NCBI GenBank assembly: GCA_951799425.1
Contig: OX637398.1
Coordinates: forward strand, 20,470,270 to 20,534,269
Length of the DNA stretch: 64,000 nucleotides
Reading direction: 5' to 3'
Source of the DNA: Ilex aquifolium
Taxonomy: Eukaryota > Streptophyta > Magnoliopsida > Aquifoliales > Aquifoliaceae
The notes under the pieces were generated by a model, which did not search any database, was not told where the DNA came from, and saw nothing but the letters and a program-made list of their open reading frames with translations. Below are positions 45,623 through 57,626 of this stretch, one piece after another. Both the position numbers and the translations under genes were made by a program. Position 1 is the first letter of the stretch, and each line of letters begins with the position of its first letter.

Positions 45623-45690
45623 GTACCGGTACCCAGTACCGGTACCATTCAGTACCGGTACCATTCAGTACCGGTACCCAGTACCGGTAC
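45623..45690. repeat. GTACCGGTAC palindrome cluster 2
   Basis: Five perfect GTACCGGTAC decamers in 68 bp with spacers of 4-6 bases (CCA- and CATTCA-type). Homologous in position to cluster 3. Confidence 0.95.
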
Positions 45691-46006
45691 CAATTACCCA
45701 GTTTTGCCTATTTCTTTTGTTTTTCATTTCCAATCCATTCCAAAACTAACCAAATCCATCACAAACCTCTCCAACACATATTTATACACCAAACCTATCT
45801 AATACAAGTTATAGGACCTAACATTTTATATTTTCACTCACTAAAACTAAATTTTCACTATGATTTTCAATAACATTTTAAATCTTTACTTTTCAATTTT
45901 ACAAAGTTCAAACCCACTTCAATTCCCCTATCCACATCTTTACAACCATTATTTGCTATATCTATATATCTATATGCATATATAAAAGAAAATGCGGGGT
46001 GTTACA

Positions 46007-46347
46007 CATATAAGCTGGAGAAGAACGGTGATATTAATGTTTAATAGATTCGTTTGACTGAAAATCTGGTAGATTTGTTCACTAAAATACTCCCACCAAC
46101 TACATTCCAGAAATTGGTGAACCAAATCGGAATGCGGCGTCTCAAAGATCTATCAAGCTAAACAATCATCATTTTGAATGGATGCCTTCAACAGGGGGAG
46201 GCCTATACTCTTTTTCCCTTCGCTAAGGTTTTTTTCACTAGGTTTTACTTAGTAAGGTTTTTAACGAGGCAGTGCTTAGGATCCCAACGATTTTATTAAA
46301 ATTGGATTTCGACCCTAATATTATGTAAATAGTCATCCAAGGGGGAG
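46007..46347 (+). pseudogene. Copia RNase H C-terminal end and 3' UTR
   Basis: Continues RNase H after the solo LTR with a duplicated CATAT: EKNGDINV, then a stop, then frames equivalent to LVDLFTKILPP and LVNQIGMRRLKDLSS (about 46060-46160). A G-rich segment and the purine tract at 46337-46347 follow. Confidence 0.78.
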
Positions 46348-46422
46348 TGCCGTAAATACTATTAATTTGGATGACTACTATACATAAATAATAGCAAATA
46401 GCATTTGGATATGACTATATAA
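46348..46422 (+). repeat. Truncated 3' LTR of the copia element
   Basis: 75 bp, TGCCGTAAATACTATT onwards, matching the first part of the 5' LTR. It ends abruptly where the Athila-type LTR starts at 46424. Confidence 0.75.
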
Positions 46423-46423
46423 T

Positions 46424-48108
46424 TGATTCGACCTGTTTCGTGACCTACTTTATATCATACACCCAAGTATAAGTGGTCGAATTATAGTTTTCTCGATTTA
46501 AGTCCAAGATCGATCCCACAAAGAGTTTTAATAATTGGAATTTAAAATAAGAACAATGAAGTTAGTATAAAAGTAGTGCAACATGAGATAGCTTGTGGTG
46601 TGAGTGATAAAATGGTAAATAAATTGCATAAATAAAATGCGTAAATAAACTAGTAAAAGACAATAATATGAAAGGTATCCTTCATTTCAAGGATCCCATA
46701 TGCTTTATATTGGTTAAGTACTGAAAATGCCACCTTACAAGAATTAACTCCCATGTCACTGGAAAGTCAACTGGTAAGTCCGATGTATATTAAACCATAA
46801 CACAGTAACTGTTTAAGTAAGCTGGTAGGTGTATGTGACAATTGAGTAATCCAAATAAATCAGAAGGTCAAGCCATTCAGGAGGAATACTTGAATTACTC
46901 AATTGAAAGTTTTGTACTATGTATAAGTTAAACATCTTTAGTGAACCAGAAGGTCAATCCATCTAGTTGGATCACTTTAGTTACTCAACCAACAATTTTA
47001 TACCATGCATCAGTTAAACATCCTTAGTGAATCAGAAGTTCAAGCCATTCAGTTGGATCACTTTAGTTATTCAACCGGTAGGTTGATGATTCACTGATAA
47101 CGCAATTCCAAGTTACGCATTGAATCAAAAGTATTGGCTATGCCGAGACTTAACCCGTCTATAACCAATCAATTGACTTTTACGTAACACCCAATTACGT
47201 ACATCACTGTATCATGCATGAAGTACATAATAGTAGATAGTATGGTATAGAATATTAAGTACTGCTTGATGTTCATAACCATGAGCATATTATAAATATA
47301 ACCATTCATCAATTAAGGGAGGTGTATATAACAATAAAGCATAATTAAAAATCGGCCTTTCCATAACTTAACCAATAATATACATATGATCACCCCTCAC
47401 ACTCCATTGCTATAAACAAGCAAGAAATGCAAGACAGTTTCATTACAATACTAAATAAAACACGGACACTCCTTATCCAAGGAATAGTTGAAATACAACC
47501 ACCCTTAATATCAATTAAGACACAAAGGTGGCGGAAGTTCAACCCTCTAAGTAGAAAGGTATAACAGAAATGTAGAAATAACATAAATTTTGGTTGGAAA
47601 GTAGGTTGGATAGCATCCTTATCTGGATTCTCTCTTATTCTTCTTGGAGCTTTCTTAGAATTATGCCTTAGTTCCCCTCTCCAAAAGCTCACCAAAAACT
47701 CTCACAAAAGCTCACCAAAAACCCTCACCCCCGATTATGAATGCTGGCTAGGCCTATTTATAGGCCAAGAAAACATGCTGGAATGAAGAAGAAGGAGTGA
47801 ACTGCCTTTGACTACCGTCCGGACGCCATCACCACCGTCCGGACGGTGCTAATGCACTGGATTGTTGTGGTGATCTTCCACACTGTTCTGGCAGATTACT
47901 TGTTGATATTACACTTGCACCCTTTGCTGATTTAAGCTCTGACAGATTACTCCCCATAATTTCCGCACAAAATCCTGAAATTAACAACATTCCACATATT
48001 AACCCTAATTTACGCACTAATCCTAATTTCACACATTTTAACTATTTTAACCTACCTAATTAACTTATTAATCTATTTTAATTTACACACTATATAGGGT
48101 TAATCACA
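46424..48108 (-). repeat. 3' LTR of the Athila-type element (full length)
   Basis: 1,685 bp; on + TGATTCGACCTG to TTAATCACA. Contains a threefold repeat of about 90 bp (CAGAAGGTCAAGCCATTCAG units, 46855-47100), a TATA-like CTATAAATAG on - at 47753-47763, and the palindromic CCGTCCGGACGG region at 47816-47848. The adjacent polypurine tract on - is TTTAGGTTGGGGAG (48109-48124). Confidence 0.82.
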
Positions 48109-48124
48109 CTCCCCAACCTAAACA

Positions 48125-49780
48125 TTACTAGTCTCTAGTAAATAAAAATAATTAACAAAATAAAATCACTTTTGTAGATTTCACAATTGCATTTAGCATA
48201 TGCAACAAGCCGTTAAACCCCTATGTGATCCCTAGTGGACGAGTTTTGTCTCGTGAAGGTTTCTAGTGAAGATACCTACAAACTTCAATAGTTAGGAGTT
48301 TATAATTCATACTTTTCACATATAAAATTAAATCAATGTTCCTTTGCTTTGCTAGAATACTTCCTTTATTTGATCACTATAAGAGTAACACACGTTAGTT
48401 GTGACTTTATCCATATATTTTTTTTAAAAACTTGTGTGTGTGTGTGCGATGATTCATTCATCTCAAAAATCACTCTGAAAATATTACCATCTTTTATGGT
48501 AGTCTTGATGTCAATCCTCTCCTGGATTACACTCAGCAAAGAATACACATATGTTATAGTGACTATTCACTCGGTAATTACATGTGATTGGAATATTATT
48601 TTCAAAGCAAAGTAATATCACATGTAATATATTCAAAGAACGGTTATCTGAATGGAACTGGAATTTGACATAATCTCATGAAAAAATATTAACACTATAT
48701 TAAACATATTATTAACACTTACCTTTTTGGATTGATAGGATTAATACATATGCATGACTTCTAGAATCAAAAGGAATTTCTTAAGGCTGTAATGTGGTCA
48801 TTGGTTTAGGGTTAAGAAATGACGTCAATAGAATTCAAAAGCTATCCTTTCTTAGTATTGTAACACACCTCTTCCTAGCTTTCCAAGACTTACATATTCT
48901 TTCATTATCCTTCTCATTTTTTCACTTTCTTGGCACTTTTCTTTCTTTCTTTTCCCCTTTTTAAGTTTCTTCCACATATTTTTTTCTTGCTTTAAACAGT
49001 AATTTCCCTTTTCTTTTCTTTGCTCTTTTCTACATTTTCTTCATCTTGTGCTTTTCTGTATCATACTGATTTAGAAGAGGGTGCAAGAAAATTAGATAGC
49101 AAAGGTAAGTTTAATATATATTCTCATGTGGTTCGGTTATTTCTCGGGTTTCATGAAAAGAACTTATACTCTTTTAGGATCAATCATGGCTTACTAAGGA
49201 TATAATTTTGTAAAAGAAATGGCCAAGGCTCAAAATTAATCAAAAATGGCCTAAGATCATTTTCCAGAAATCATACACCTGCATAATTCCTAAGTAATAA
49301 TTTCAAGGAAAATGCTAACAATACAATTCAATGAGTGCTAATCAAAGCAAAGCTAATGAGATTATTCAAAGAAAATTTACCGTTGGATCGAAGATTCTTA
49401 TTTGAGTAGATGTAGAATACCTCTCCAAGAAAGATTGACTCAAATTCTGCAATAGGTTTTACATCTCCACTATATATGCAAAGAGTGTAATATTTCACAA
49501 GGTTTTTAAAATAAAGAAATCTATTCGTGCTCAAAAGAATAAGTTTAACTAAAAATATTAAAATAATATACAACTAAAATATGAAAATTCCGCGTGATCA
49601 GATTAAGAGTATCCTTGCAAAGCATAAGAATAATAACCTAATTTAACTGTGAATTATAAGAAATAATCCTCCTAATTCAAAAACATAACTACATTAACTA
49701 ACAAAAAAAAGTTCAAAACTAACATTCAAAACATAAAGTTAGTTTAAGTGCATAAACAAAAGATGAGTAAGAGATTTCAA
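48125..49780. other. Athila 3' untranslated region
   Basis: AT-rich, no supported gene. A short (TG)n run lies near 48434-48447 and a T/C-rich tract at 48890-49020. Confidence 0.45.
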
Positions 49781-50892
49781 GATCTGTAGAATCTCCAGTG
49801 TCTCTGATCAAGAAGTAGCCTCAATATTTCAGCCTGGTTTTGCTCATAATTAGCCATACGTTGATCAAGCTGGGTGATACTGGTTTCCAATCCGAGTAAA
49901 ATTTGTCTGTCAGTCCTATCATCTACTGGTATATACGGCTGATCCTCTTATGGCTGAGGCTGCTCTGGTGGGAAAAACTCTTCAGCTCCTTGGAATGGTT
50001 CCTCCTGTGGTGCTGGTGGTACTTCAGGTTACTCCTCGGGCTGGACTCCATGGCTTTTCTTCAAAGATGTCTTGTCTAACGGTGCAAAATGCTCCACCGT
50101 CTGCCATAAAGGATATGCAATCACTCCCTTATCCCTGCATAACTGAGAAACTAACATAGCATATGAGAGTGAGGGTTTCTTTCCTTTCACAGTAAAAAGC
50201 ATCTGGTCCATGATTAAGTTAGAAAGATCGATAGTATGTCCCATCCCAAAAGCATATAGGAATTAGGCTTGCTTAGTATATATCTGGTTTTTCTAGGCTC
50301 GAGGTAACATACTATTAATAGTAATTAAATTCAAAATCCGATATTTGTCCGTCAAGTCCCCTTGCTTTATATATTTATGCGGCCTTCCCCATACATAATT
50401 TGGATTACCTGTCAATTCTATCCCTACGTCAGTCAAACTAGGCACTTGAGTATAAGGGTATTGCGGGTTGGGATGTCTTTGCATAGGCAGAAAAATATCG
50501 GCTATAGTAGCCGGTGTAACTTGAAAAATTCTACCCCGAACAAACACACGAAGTTCTCTTTCCCCAGTTATTTGTGCATTGCTATAAAATTCACGGACCA
50601 AACAATTATAAGCAGGCATAACAAATCTAACATAACCTAGCCATCCACGTGCAACAAGAATTTGTCTAACCCCTATATTCTTGAAATCTTCATAAATCAC
50701 TGGCCTTTCGGGAATGATAGTTTTAGAAAGAAAATAAGTTTCGTACCAGACTTGTTGTTTAATATTCTCAAATACCTCAGCATTGTAGACATTTCCTGGC
50801 TGGGGTTGCTATGGAGGTGCTTCGGGTTGCGAAGATTGGCCTCTTTGTGCTCGATTCGAAGAACCTCTCGTTCTAAACCTTGGATCCATATT
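49781..50892 (-). pseudogene. Extra Athila ORF, plant transposon protein-like
   Basis: Starts near 50892 with a basic/Q/P-rich segment, then (50700-50293) VIYEDFKNIGVRQILVARGW, LVREFYSNA and VFVRGRIFQVTPATIADIF. A further block lies at 50244-50029 (LIMDQMLFTVKGKKPSLSYA). The end is P/E/Q-rich. These blocks match the domain called putative plant transposon protein (PF20167-like), often found between pol and the 3' LTR. Here it is in the same orientation as pol. Stops at about 50810 and 50270 break it. A TATA-like element and a copied LTR segment lie just upstream. Confidence 0.68.
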
Positions 50893-51104
50893 TTCACTAA
50901 TTTCTCTCTAACTGCTTGCTTTCAACTGATTTCAATCGGTAGGATCCAAGAAAATGGCACGGGTAAGTGGTTGATTGGAAAAAATTTAAAGAAAAATGAC
51001 CTTATATAGCATATTTAAGAAGAGATTTGGAGAGGAAGACGCTGGTTTTCGTATTTCAGACTGCGAGGGAACTAGAAGCTGAACATTTTCACACCTGCTG
51101 GGTT

Positions 51105-51166
51105 TTTATATAAGCAGTATCGTTTGGACGCCATCACCACCGTCAGGATGGTGCTAATGCACTGGA
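51105..51166 (-). promoter_or_regulatory. Internal copy of LTR U3 segment plus TATA-like box
   Basis: 51126-51166 matches the LTR at 47822-47862 at 39 of 41 positions by eye (GGACGCCATCACCACCGTC core). On -, it is followed after 12 bases by TTATATAAA (51106-51114). The LTR copy is likewise upstream of CTATAAATAG, about 58 bases away. The segment lies about 215 bases before the extra ORF start at 50892. Promoter function is an inference. Confidence 0.55.
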
Positions 51167-51409
51167 ATTTGCCTTGCACTGCAAGCTGCTGACTCCTAAT
51201 GTTCTGCCTTCTTCAGTTTCCTATAGTTACAAGATTAATTACAACTTTACACATTCCACATAACTTACTACTCACTCTTTTTTTTTTTTTTTCAAAAAAT
51301 TAGTTTATTATTTTTTATTCGTTATTTATTATTTACTCATTTTCCTAATTATTCTATAACTATTTACATTTATGCACCATTCTCAAAATTATTCATCATT
51401 TGATCACAA

Positions 51410-51700
51410 TTAATCAGAATCTTGCAAATCGACAACACCAGTGACACCGTTAATTTCACTTCTTACGTATCTTGACAACATAGAAGTGGAATAGGATGGC
51501 GTCTCAGGATATTCCTTACTCTGCCCATACCTAATCCACTCAAAATGATCTAATGCTCGACCTGAAATCGGTTCCGCACACTGATTATATTGTTCCAAAT
51601 GCATTAAATGACCAAACCTCACACAACTACCGAGACGATTCACTCGTCAACGCTTGACAAATGAACTTTTTCCGCACAAGGGTTTTGCTTGGCTATCCAT
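51410..51700 (-). pseudogene. Small unknown ORF between pol and the extra ORF
   Basis: A 97-codon frame from ATG 51700 (MDSQAKPLCGKSSFVKR) to the stop at 51410, with one TGA that could derive from CGA. Peptide blocks include CVRFGHLMHLEQYNQCAEP and DHFEWIRYGQS. Not recognised. It follows a second G-rich purine tract (51949-51964, on - AGGTTGGGGGGAGAG) that resembles the polypurine tract next to the LTR. Confidence 0.4.
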
Positions 51701-52117
51701 GATTTCTAATTTTCTAAAAATTATAGCTTTTGCCATGATCAAAGAATGTATGTCTTTTGGAAAACGGCGCATTATAATTAAACTTAACCAAAACAGTTTC
51801 TAATCCATTTACAATTTCTTTCTCGAAAAAGTTTGAAAATCGACTCAAAAATTGATTCACTATCTGGTTCTTTAACGTCTGCCAGTCATAAAGACGAATT
51901 TAAATGACAAAGACAAATACAATCACAAAGACGAATATAAATGATTCTCTCCCCCCAACCTAAATTAAACATTGTCCTCAATGTATAAAATAGTGAAAAT
52001 AGAGAAATGCTAATGAGGTGTGGAAGGTAAAACAACTCATAATTTAAAACCTAATATGTAAAATAAATAACAAACAATTAGTACTAATATTTACAATCAA
52101 CCAACAATATAAATTTA

Positions 52118-53480
52118 TCAAACCACATAAACTAGTTCCAAAAGCTGTATGGAAGTTACATCTTGACTAAACCCATCATAATAGGGTTTAAACCTTTGAC
52201 CATTTACTTTGAAAATATTTTCAGTTAATGGATTCTCAATTTCAATTGCCCAATAATTAAAAAATTGTTTGATAATGCAAGGACCCGTCCATCTAGATCT
52301 TAATTTTCCAGGAAATAGACGAAATTTTGAATTATATAACATAACTTTATGAGAAGGTTCAAAAGACTTACACATGATATTTTTATCATGAAAATTTTTT
52401 GTTCTAGACTTAGCAATCTTTGCATTTTCATATGCTTCATTTCTTAATTCTTCTAATTCATTGATTTGAAGTTTGCGAGATACTCCGGCTTTATCCATAT
52501 CAAAGTTCATCATTTTGATTGCCCAATATGCTCGATGTTCTAATTCGACAGGCAAGTGACATGGTTTACCAAAAACTAATCGGTAAGGAGACATTCCTAA
52601 AGCAATTTTGTATGCAGTAAGGTAAGCCCAAAGCGCATCAGTTAATCTTAAAGACCAATCCTTGCGATCTGGATTTACTTTTTTTTTCTAAAATATATTT
52701 TATTTCCCTATTGGCTAATTCAGTTTGTCCACTAGTCTGAGGATGAAAAGGAGTGGATATTTTATGAGAAATCGAGTATTTTTCCATAAGATTTTCAAAA
52801 AATTTATTGCAAAAATGTGATCTACCATCACTGATGATGGTTCGAGGAATTTCAAATCTGGTCAAAATATTTTCTTTTAAAAACTTGACCATGGTTCGGT
52901 GGTCATTATTTTTACATGGAATTACCTCTATCCATTTAGAAACATAATCAACTGTAACCAAAATGTATAGATATCCAAAGCGTGGGGGAAATTGCCCCAT
53001 AAAATTGATGCCCCAACAATCAAAAATTTCAATAATTAAAATAGGGTTTAAAAATATCATATTTCTTTTTGAAATATTTTCGTATTCTTTGACATCTATC
53101 ATAATTTAAACAAACAATATGTACATCTTTAAAAAGAGTTGGCTAATAAAATCAACACTGCAGAATTTTAGCAACGATTTTTTTTTGAAGAAAAATGGCC
53201 TCCGCAAGCTTCAGAGTGACAAAAATGAATTACCTGACTAATTTCATGATTAGGTACACATCGTCTTATTATCTTATCTTTACAATACTTAAACACATAA
53301 GGATCTTTCCAAAAAAATTTGCGTATCTCACTCAGAAATTTGTTTCTATCAATCCAGGTATAATGAGAAGGAATAGTACCAGTGGCAAAATAATTAGCTA
53401 TATCTGCTTACCATGATACTTCTGTTATTGCAAAAAGTTGTTCATTTGGAAAAATTTCTCTAATTGGTACTGATTCTTCC
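52118..53480 (-). pseudogene. Integrase of the Athila-type element
   Basis: RNase H end (ADHLSRLNYDIKEE, about 53510-53470) runs straight into integrase. The HHCC finger (HFCHSEACGGHFSS, CWFYxPTLFKD) lies at 53230-53130. The catalytic core (53102-52638) has D in FDCWGINFMGQFP, D in IISDGRSHFCNKF and E in QTSGQTELANREIKYIL. The C-terminal part (52594-52118) has [47 protein letters not shown] and [14 protein letters not shown]. Frame changes and a poly-A/T slip near 52685 break it. All three acidic catalytic residues are present. Confidence 0.83.
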
Positions 53481-53514
53481 TTTATATCATAATTTAATCT
53501 TGACAAGTGATCCG

Positions 53515-54699
53515 CTACAACATTTTTAGCTCTTTTCTTGTCCATCCAATAACACTTTGATGATTCTTTAAAACCTTTGTTAATTCTTTTTCTTGAATTC
53601 TAGATAATTTTGAGGATATTATCACTGTATAGATTTCATCTTCCCCCAAAAAGACAGATTTTAAATTAGTTGAGAGAGATTTCAATTCTGGTTTAAAAAC
53701 TTTGACGTTGGATTCTATAGACTTAGACAACAATTTTTCACATTTTGGATTCCATACTGATATATCTTCAGACTTATCATTAGGTATAGACTCTAATGTA
53801 TATGATTCTTTTTTCATACAATCATTTTCAAATAAACTCCGAGTTAACAATTCAACACAATTTACTTCATGCAACTCTTCTTCTTCACTGGGTTGTTTTG
53901 CAATGTTAAAAATATTTAATTCCAATGTCATATTTCCAAATGAAAGTTTCATGACTCCATTGCTAAAATTAATCAATGCATTTCATGTAGCTAAGAATGG
54001 TCGACCCAAAATGACAGGTATGTATGCAGATGCATGAAAAATTGGTTGTGTATCTTAAACAATAAAATCTACTGGAAAATAGAATTGATCAACTTGGACA
54101 AGAACGTCCTCCACAATTCCTCGTGGAGCTTTTATAGATCGGTCTGCTAATTGCAGTGTAACATTGGTAGGTTTCAACTCACCCAACCCTAATTGTTTAT
54201 ATACCAAGTATGACATTAAATTAACACTAGCTCCAAGGTCAAGCAGAGCTTGTTCAATTCTGAAATTTCGAATAATACATGAAACTATAGCACTAACTTG
54301 CTCAATTAAAAATTCTTTCTTTTGTATATTGATTTTTCTTTTTACTGTGCAAAGATCTTTTAAACACTTGGCGTAAGATGGAATTTGTTTAATTGCATCC
54401 AACAAAGGAATGTTAATCTTTACTTGTTTAAACAACTCAAGAATTTCAGAATGATCTTTCAAAGATGAGGACTTCTTAACCCTGTGAGGAAAAGGCAATA
54501 GAATAGGACACATATGATCTTTCTCATTTTGTGGTTTTGGTTGCTTTCCAGCTGAAGGTTCAGGTTCAAGTGGTTCATTTACAGGAATTGACTTATGTAT
54601 TTTTTTAGAAATCTTGGGTTTAATGGTCTTGTCAATCACCTTACCACTTCTCAGTGTTGTGATTGCTTGTACTTGACTTGGAGAAGATTCAGAAGACAC
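53515..54699 (-). pseudogene. Protease region and RT boundary of the Athila-type element
   Basis: The frame 54699-54055 contains AITTLRSGKVIDK, IPLLDAIKQIPSYAKCLKDLC and the protease core ALLDLGASVNLMSYLVYKQLG. The next frame (53976-53515) holds the region before RT (LELNIFNIAKQPSEEEEL, LKNHQSVIGWT). Directly after this, the sequence passes to the end of RNase H (ADHLSRLN) with no RT fingers, palm or YxDD between, locating the deletion at about 53515-53545. Confidence 0.8.
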
Positions 54700-54741
54700 A
54701 ATATTAGCCTGATTTTGACTTTGTGGAGGTTTAGGTTGAGA

Positions 54742-56006
54742 TCAGAATTTTTCCTTTTCTGACATACTCAGGGACTGGGTTAATTTGGCAAGATGACTCT
54801 TGATATCTTCAATACTTTGTGAAGTTTGAGCTTTAAAATCATTAAATACTTTAGTTGTTTGAGTATTAAAACTCATTTGACTTTGAATAAATTTATTCAT
54901 AGTATCTTCTAAAGTCCTTTTATGTGGGAGTTGATAAGGTTGATATTGTTGTTGAGTCTGTGGCTGTGGTGGAATTTGTGATTGATTCATAGGTTGTGTA
55001 TTTTTTCAACTAAAATTTGGATGATTTCTCCATCTTGGGTTATAGGTATCAGAATATGGGTTTGGATAAGGCTTAGTATAAGTTGGAATGACATTAGATT
55101 GTTCAATTAAAACTTCTTTAAATGCAGGTATAGTTGGACATTCCCCTACAGGATGTCCTGACAACGTACAGATCTCACAAATTTGGTCAGAGAAAGACAC
55201 AACATACACTTGCTTAATTTTTTTCATCTCTAAGGCTTCAAGCTTTCGGGATAAAGTAGCCATTTTAGCTCTTAAATCATCATCTTCTTTTAACACATAC
55301 TTTCCTCTTTCGGATGTAGATGGCTTAGGTTCAATGATATTTGAAGATTCGAGTCCCACATTTGGGAACTTTCAGAAATGGTATCAAAAAATTGGAACGC
55401 CTCCTCAGGGTTTTTACTCATAAATTTCCCCTGGGCCATCATTTCAACAAATTGTCGCATTGCAGATGGGAGAGCATCATAAAATAAACCAATTAAAGTC
55501 CAATTTTCAAATGCATGATGTAGACAAGCTTGGAGAAGATCCTTAAATCTCTCCCAACATTGATAAAAAATCTCCCATTCTTTTACATAAAAATTCATTA
55601 TTTGACGTCTCAATGCATTAGTACGATGCACAAGATTTTTTTTTTTGAAAAACTGAGTTTGCAAAGCTTGCCAACTTGGGATAAAATTAACTTTTAAAGA
55701 ATTAAGCCATTGTTTAGCTTTATCTTTCAAAGAAAAAAGAAAAAGTTTTAATCGGGCCATGTCAGAGTTATCCTGCAAAGTTCCACAAACCTCTTCAAAT
55801 TCTTTCATATGCATATAGGGGTTTTCAGATTCCAAACCATGGAACTGTGATAGTAACTGTATTATCCCTGCCTTAATATTAAGATTTGGAGCGTCTGTTG
55901 GAAAAACAAAGCATGATGGGACATTAGTACGTGTGGGATGCATATATTCTCTTAAAGGTCGGACATTCTGAACTACTTCTTGCTCTTTAGGAACATTTTG
56001 AGCCAT
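54742..56006 (-). pseudogene. gag of the Athila-type element
   Basis: Frame 56006-55290: LREYMHPTRTNVPSCFVFP, FHGLESENPYMHMKEFEEVC, LFLFSLKDKAKQWLNSL and GLFYDALPSAMRQFVE, the standard Athila capsid. Frame 55359-55006 carries the knuckle-like CEICTLSGHPVGECP (C-X2-C-X4-H-X4-C). Frame 54990-54742 is Q-rich (QPQTQQQYQPYQLP) with a coiled-coil-like end. The pieces are separated by frame changes. Confidence 0.83.
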
Positions 56007-56171
56007 ACTTAAATCAAATGATGCTTGTGAAGATGAAGACGAAGGAGATAACTGATTTACAGAACCTTACTGATGAATGAATAGACAAAAACTATTAAAA
56101 GAAAACAAACAATATATAAACATATAATATAAATAAACAACTTCCCTATTCAAATTAAAATTACCGTTACT

Positions 56172-56194
56172 CCCCGACAATGGTGTCAAAAACT
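56172..56194 (-). promoter_or_regulatory. Mutated primer binding site of the Athila-type element
   Basis: On -, TTTTTGACACCATTGTCGGGG directly follows the 5' LTR. The usual Athila site is TGGCGCCGTTGCCGGGG; the differences are transitions (G-to-A and C-to-T), several at former CG positions. Confidence 0.78.
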
Positions 56195-57626
56195 TGATTC
56201 GACCTGTTTCATGACCTGCTTTATATCACACACCCAAGTATAAGTGGTCGAATTGTAATTTTTTCGGTTTAAGTCCAAGATCAATCCCACGAAGAGTTTT
56301 AATAGTTGAAATTTAAAATAAGAACAGTGAAGTTAGTATAAAAGCAGTGCAACATGAGATAGCTTATGTTGTGAGTGATAAACTGGTAAATAAATTGCAT
56401 AAATAAAATGCGTAGGTAAACTAATAAAAGACAATAATATGAAAGGTACCCTTCAGTTCAAGGATCCCATATGCGTTATATTGGTTAAGTACTGAAAATG
56501 CCACCTTACAACAATTAACTCCCATGTCACTGGAAAGTTAACTGGTAGGTCCGATGTATATTAAATTATAACACAACAACTGTTTAAGTTAGCTGGTAGG
56601 TGTATGTGACAATCGACTAATCCAAATAAACCAGAAGGTCAAGCCATTCAAGAGGAATACTTGAATTACTCAATTGAAAGTTTTGTACTATGTATCAGTT
56701 AAACATCTTTAGTGAACCAGAAGGTCAAGCCATCCAGTTGGATCACTTTAGTTATTCAACCGACAGTTTTATACCATGCATCAGTTAAACATCCTTAGTG
56801 AACCAGAAGGTCAAGCCATTCAGTTGGATCACTTTAGTTATTCAACTGACAAGTTGATGATTCACTGATGATGCAACTCCAGGTTACGCATTGAATCAAA
56901 AAGCATTGGCTATGCCGAGACTTAACCTGTCTATAACCAATCAATAGACTTTTACGTAACACCCAATTACATATATCACTGTGTCATGCATGAAGTACAT
57001 AATAGTAGATAATATGGTATAGAATATTAAGTACCGCTCGGTGTTGATAACCCTGAGTATATTATAAATATAACCATCCATCAATTAAGGGAGGTGTATA
57101 TAACAATAAAACATAATTAAACATCAGCCTTTCCATAACTTAAATCAATAATATACATATGATCACCCCTTACTGAAGGGTATAAGTAAACTATTCACAC
57201 TCCATTGCTATAAACAAGCAAGAAATGCAAGATAGTTTCATTACAATACTAAATAAAACACGGACACTCCTTCCCCAAGGAATAGTTGAAATACAACCAC
57301 CCTTAATATCAATTAAGACACAAAGGTGGCGGAAGTTCAACCCTCCAAGTAGAAAGGTATAACAGAAATGTAGAAATAACAGAAATTCTGGCTGGAGGGT
57401 AGGTTGAAGAGCATCTTTCTCTGGATTCTCTCTTATTCTTCTTGGAGCTTTCTTAGAATTATGCCTTAGCTCTCCTCTCCAAAAGCTCACCAAAAACTCT
57501 CACAAAAGCTCACCAAAAACTCTCACCCCCGGTTATGAATGCTGGCTAGGCCTATTTATAGGCGAAGAAAACATGCTGGAATGAAGAAGAAGGAGTGAAC
57601 CGCCTTTGACTACCGTCCGGATGCCA
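56195..57626 (-). repeat. 5' LTR of the Athila-type element (outer end missing)
   Basis: Matches 46424-47830 throughout, including the threefold 90-bp repeat (56630-56870). It stops at GGATGCCA, about 280 bp short of the LTR outer end. It has an extra stretch near 57170-57195. Confidence 0.85.

Larger units (their letters stand above)
43915..46006 (-). mobile_element. 2,092-bp solo LTR, copy 1 (inside copia RNase H)
   Basis: Flanked by perfect CATAT duplications (43910-43914 and 46007-46011). Ends on + are TGTAACGCCCC and GGGGTGTTACA. It is homologous along its length, in reverse orientation, to 61517-63839. There is no internal retrotransposon coding sequence, so it is a solo LTR from a gypsy element with long LTRs; the family cannot be settled here. 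By analogy with the chromovirus LTR ends the sense strand is taken as -. It contains palindrome cluster 2 and a conserved 30-codon frame. Removing it rejoins the copia RNase H (FFYT with EKNGDI). Confidence 0.85.
37747..46422 (+). mobile_element. Degraded Ty1/copia element, split by a solo LTR and cut at its 3' LTR
   Basis: The 5' LTR begins TGAGATACTACAACC at 37747. Gag, protease, integrase, RT and RNase H follow in copia order (integrase before RT). RNase H is interrupted by the solo LTR at 43915-46006. A purine tract (CCAAGGGGGAG) at 46337-46347 precedes a 3' LTR of which only 75 bp survive (46348-46422) before the Athila-type element begins. The 3' LTR fragment matches the 5' LTR (TTTGGATGACT, TATACATAAATA). 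Many stops show that it is old and dead. Confidence 0.85.
46424..57626 (-). mobile_element. Athila-type Ty3/gypsy element, RT deleted, with extra ORFs
   Basis: About 11.2 kb, sense on -. The right (5') LTR 56195-57626 lacks its outer end. The primer site is at 56172-56194. Gag, a zinc-knuckle segment, protease, integrase, a small ORF, a long extra ORF and the 3' LTR (46424-48108) follow. Athila assignment rests on gag and protease peptides (LLDLGASVNLM, QLGLGELKPTNVTLQLADRS) and the TGGCGCC-derived primer site. RT and nearly all RNase H are missing. No target duplication can be checked, because the right end is lost together with the rest of the copia 3' LTR. Confidence 0.85.

Noticed and set aside
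57191-57493. 100-codon frame in the Athila 5' LTR, also open in the 3' LTR at 47390-47695
   Set aside because: It is open in both LTR copies mainly because the copies are nearly identical; it shows no known domain and lies in LTR transcribed sequence.
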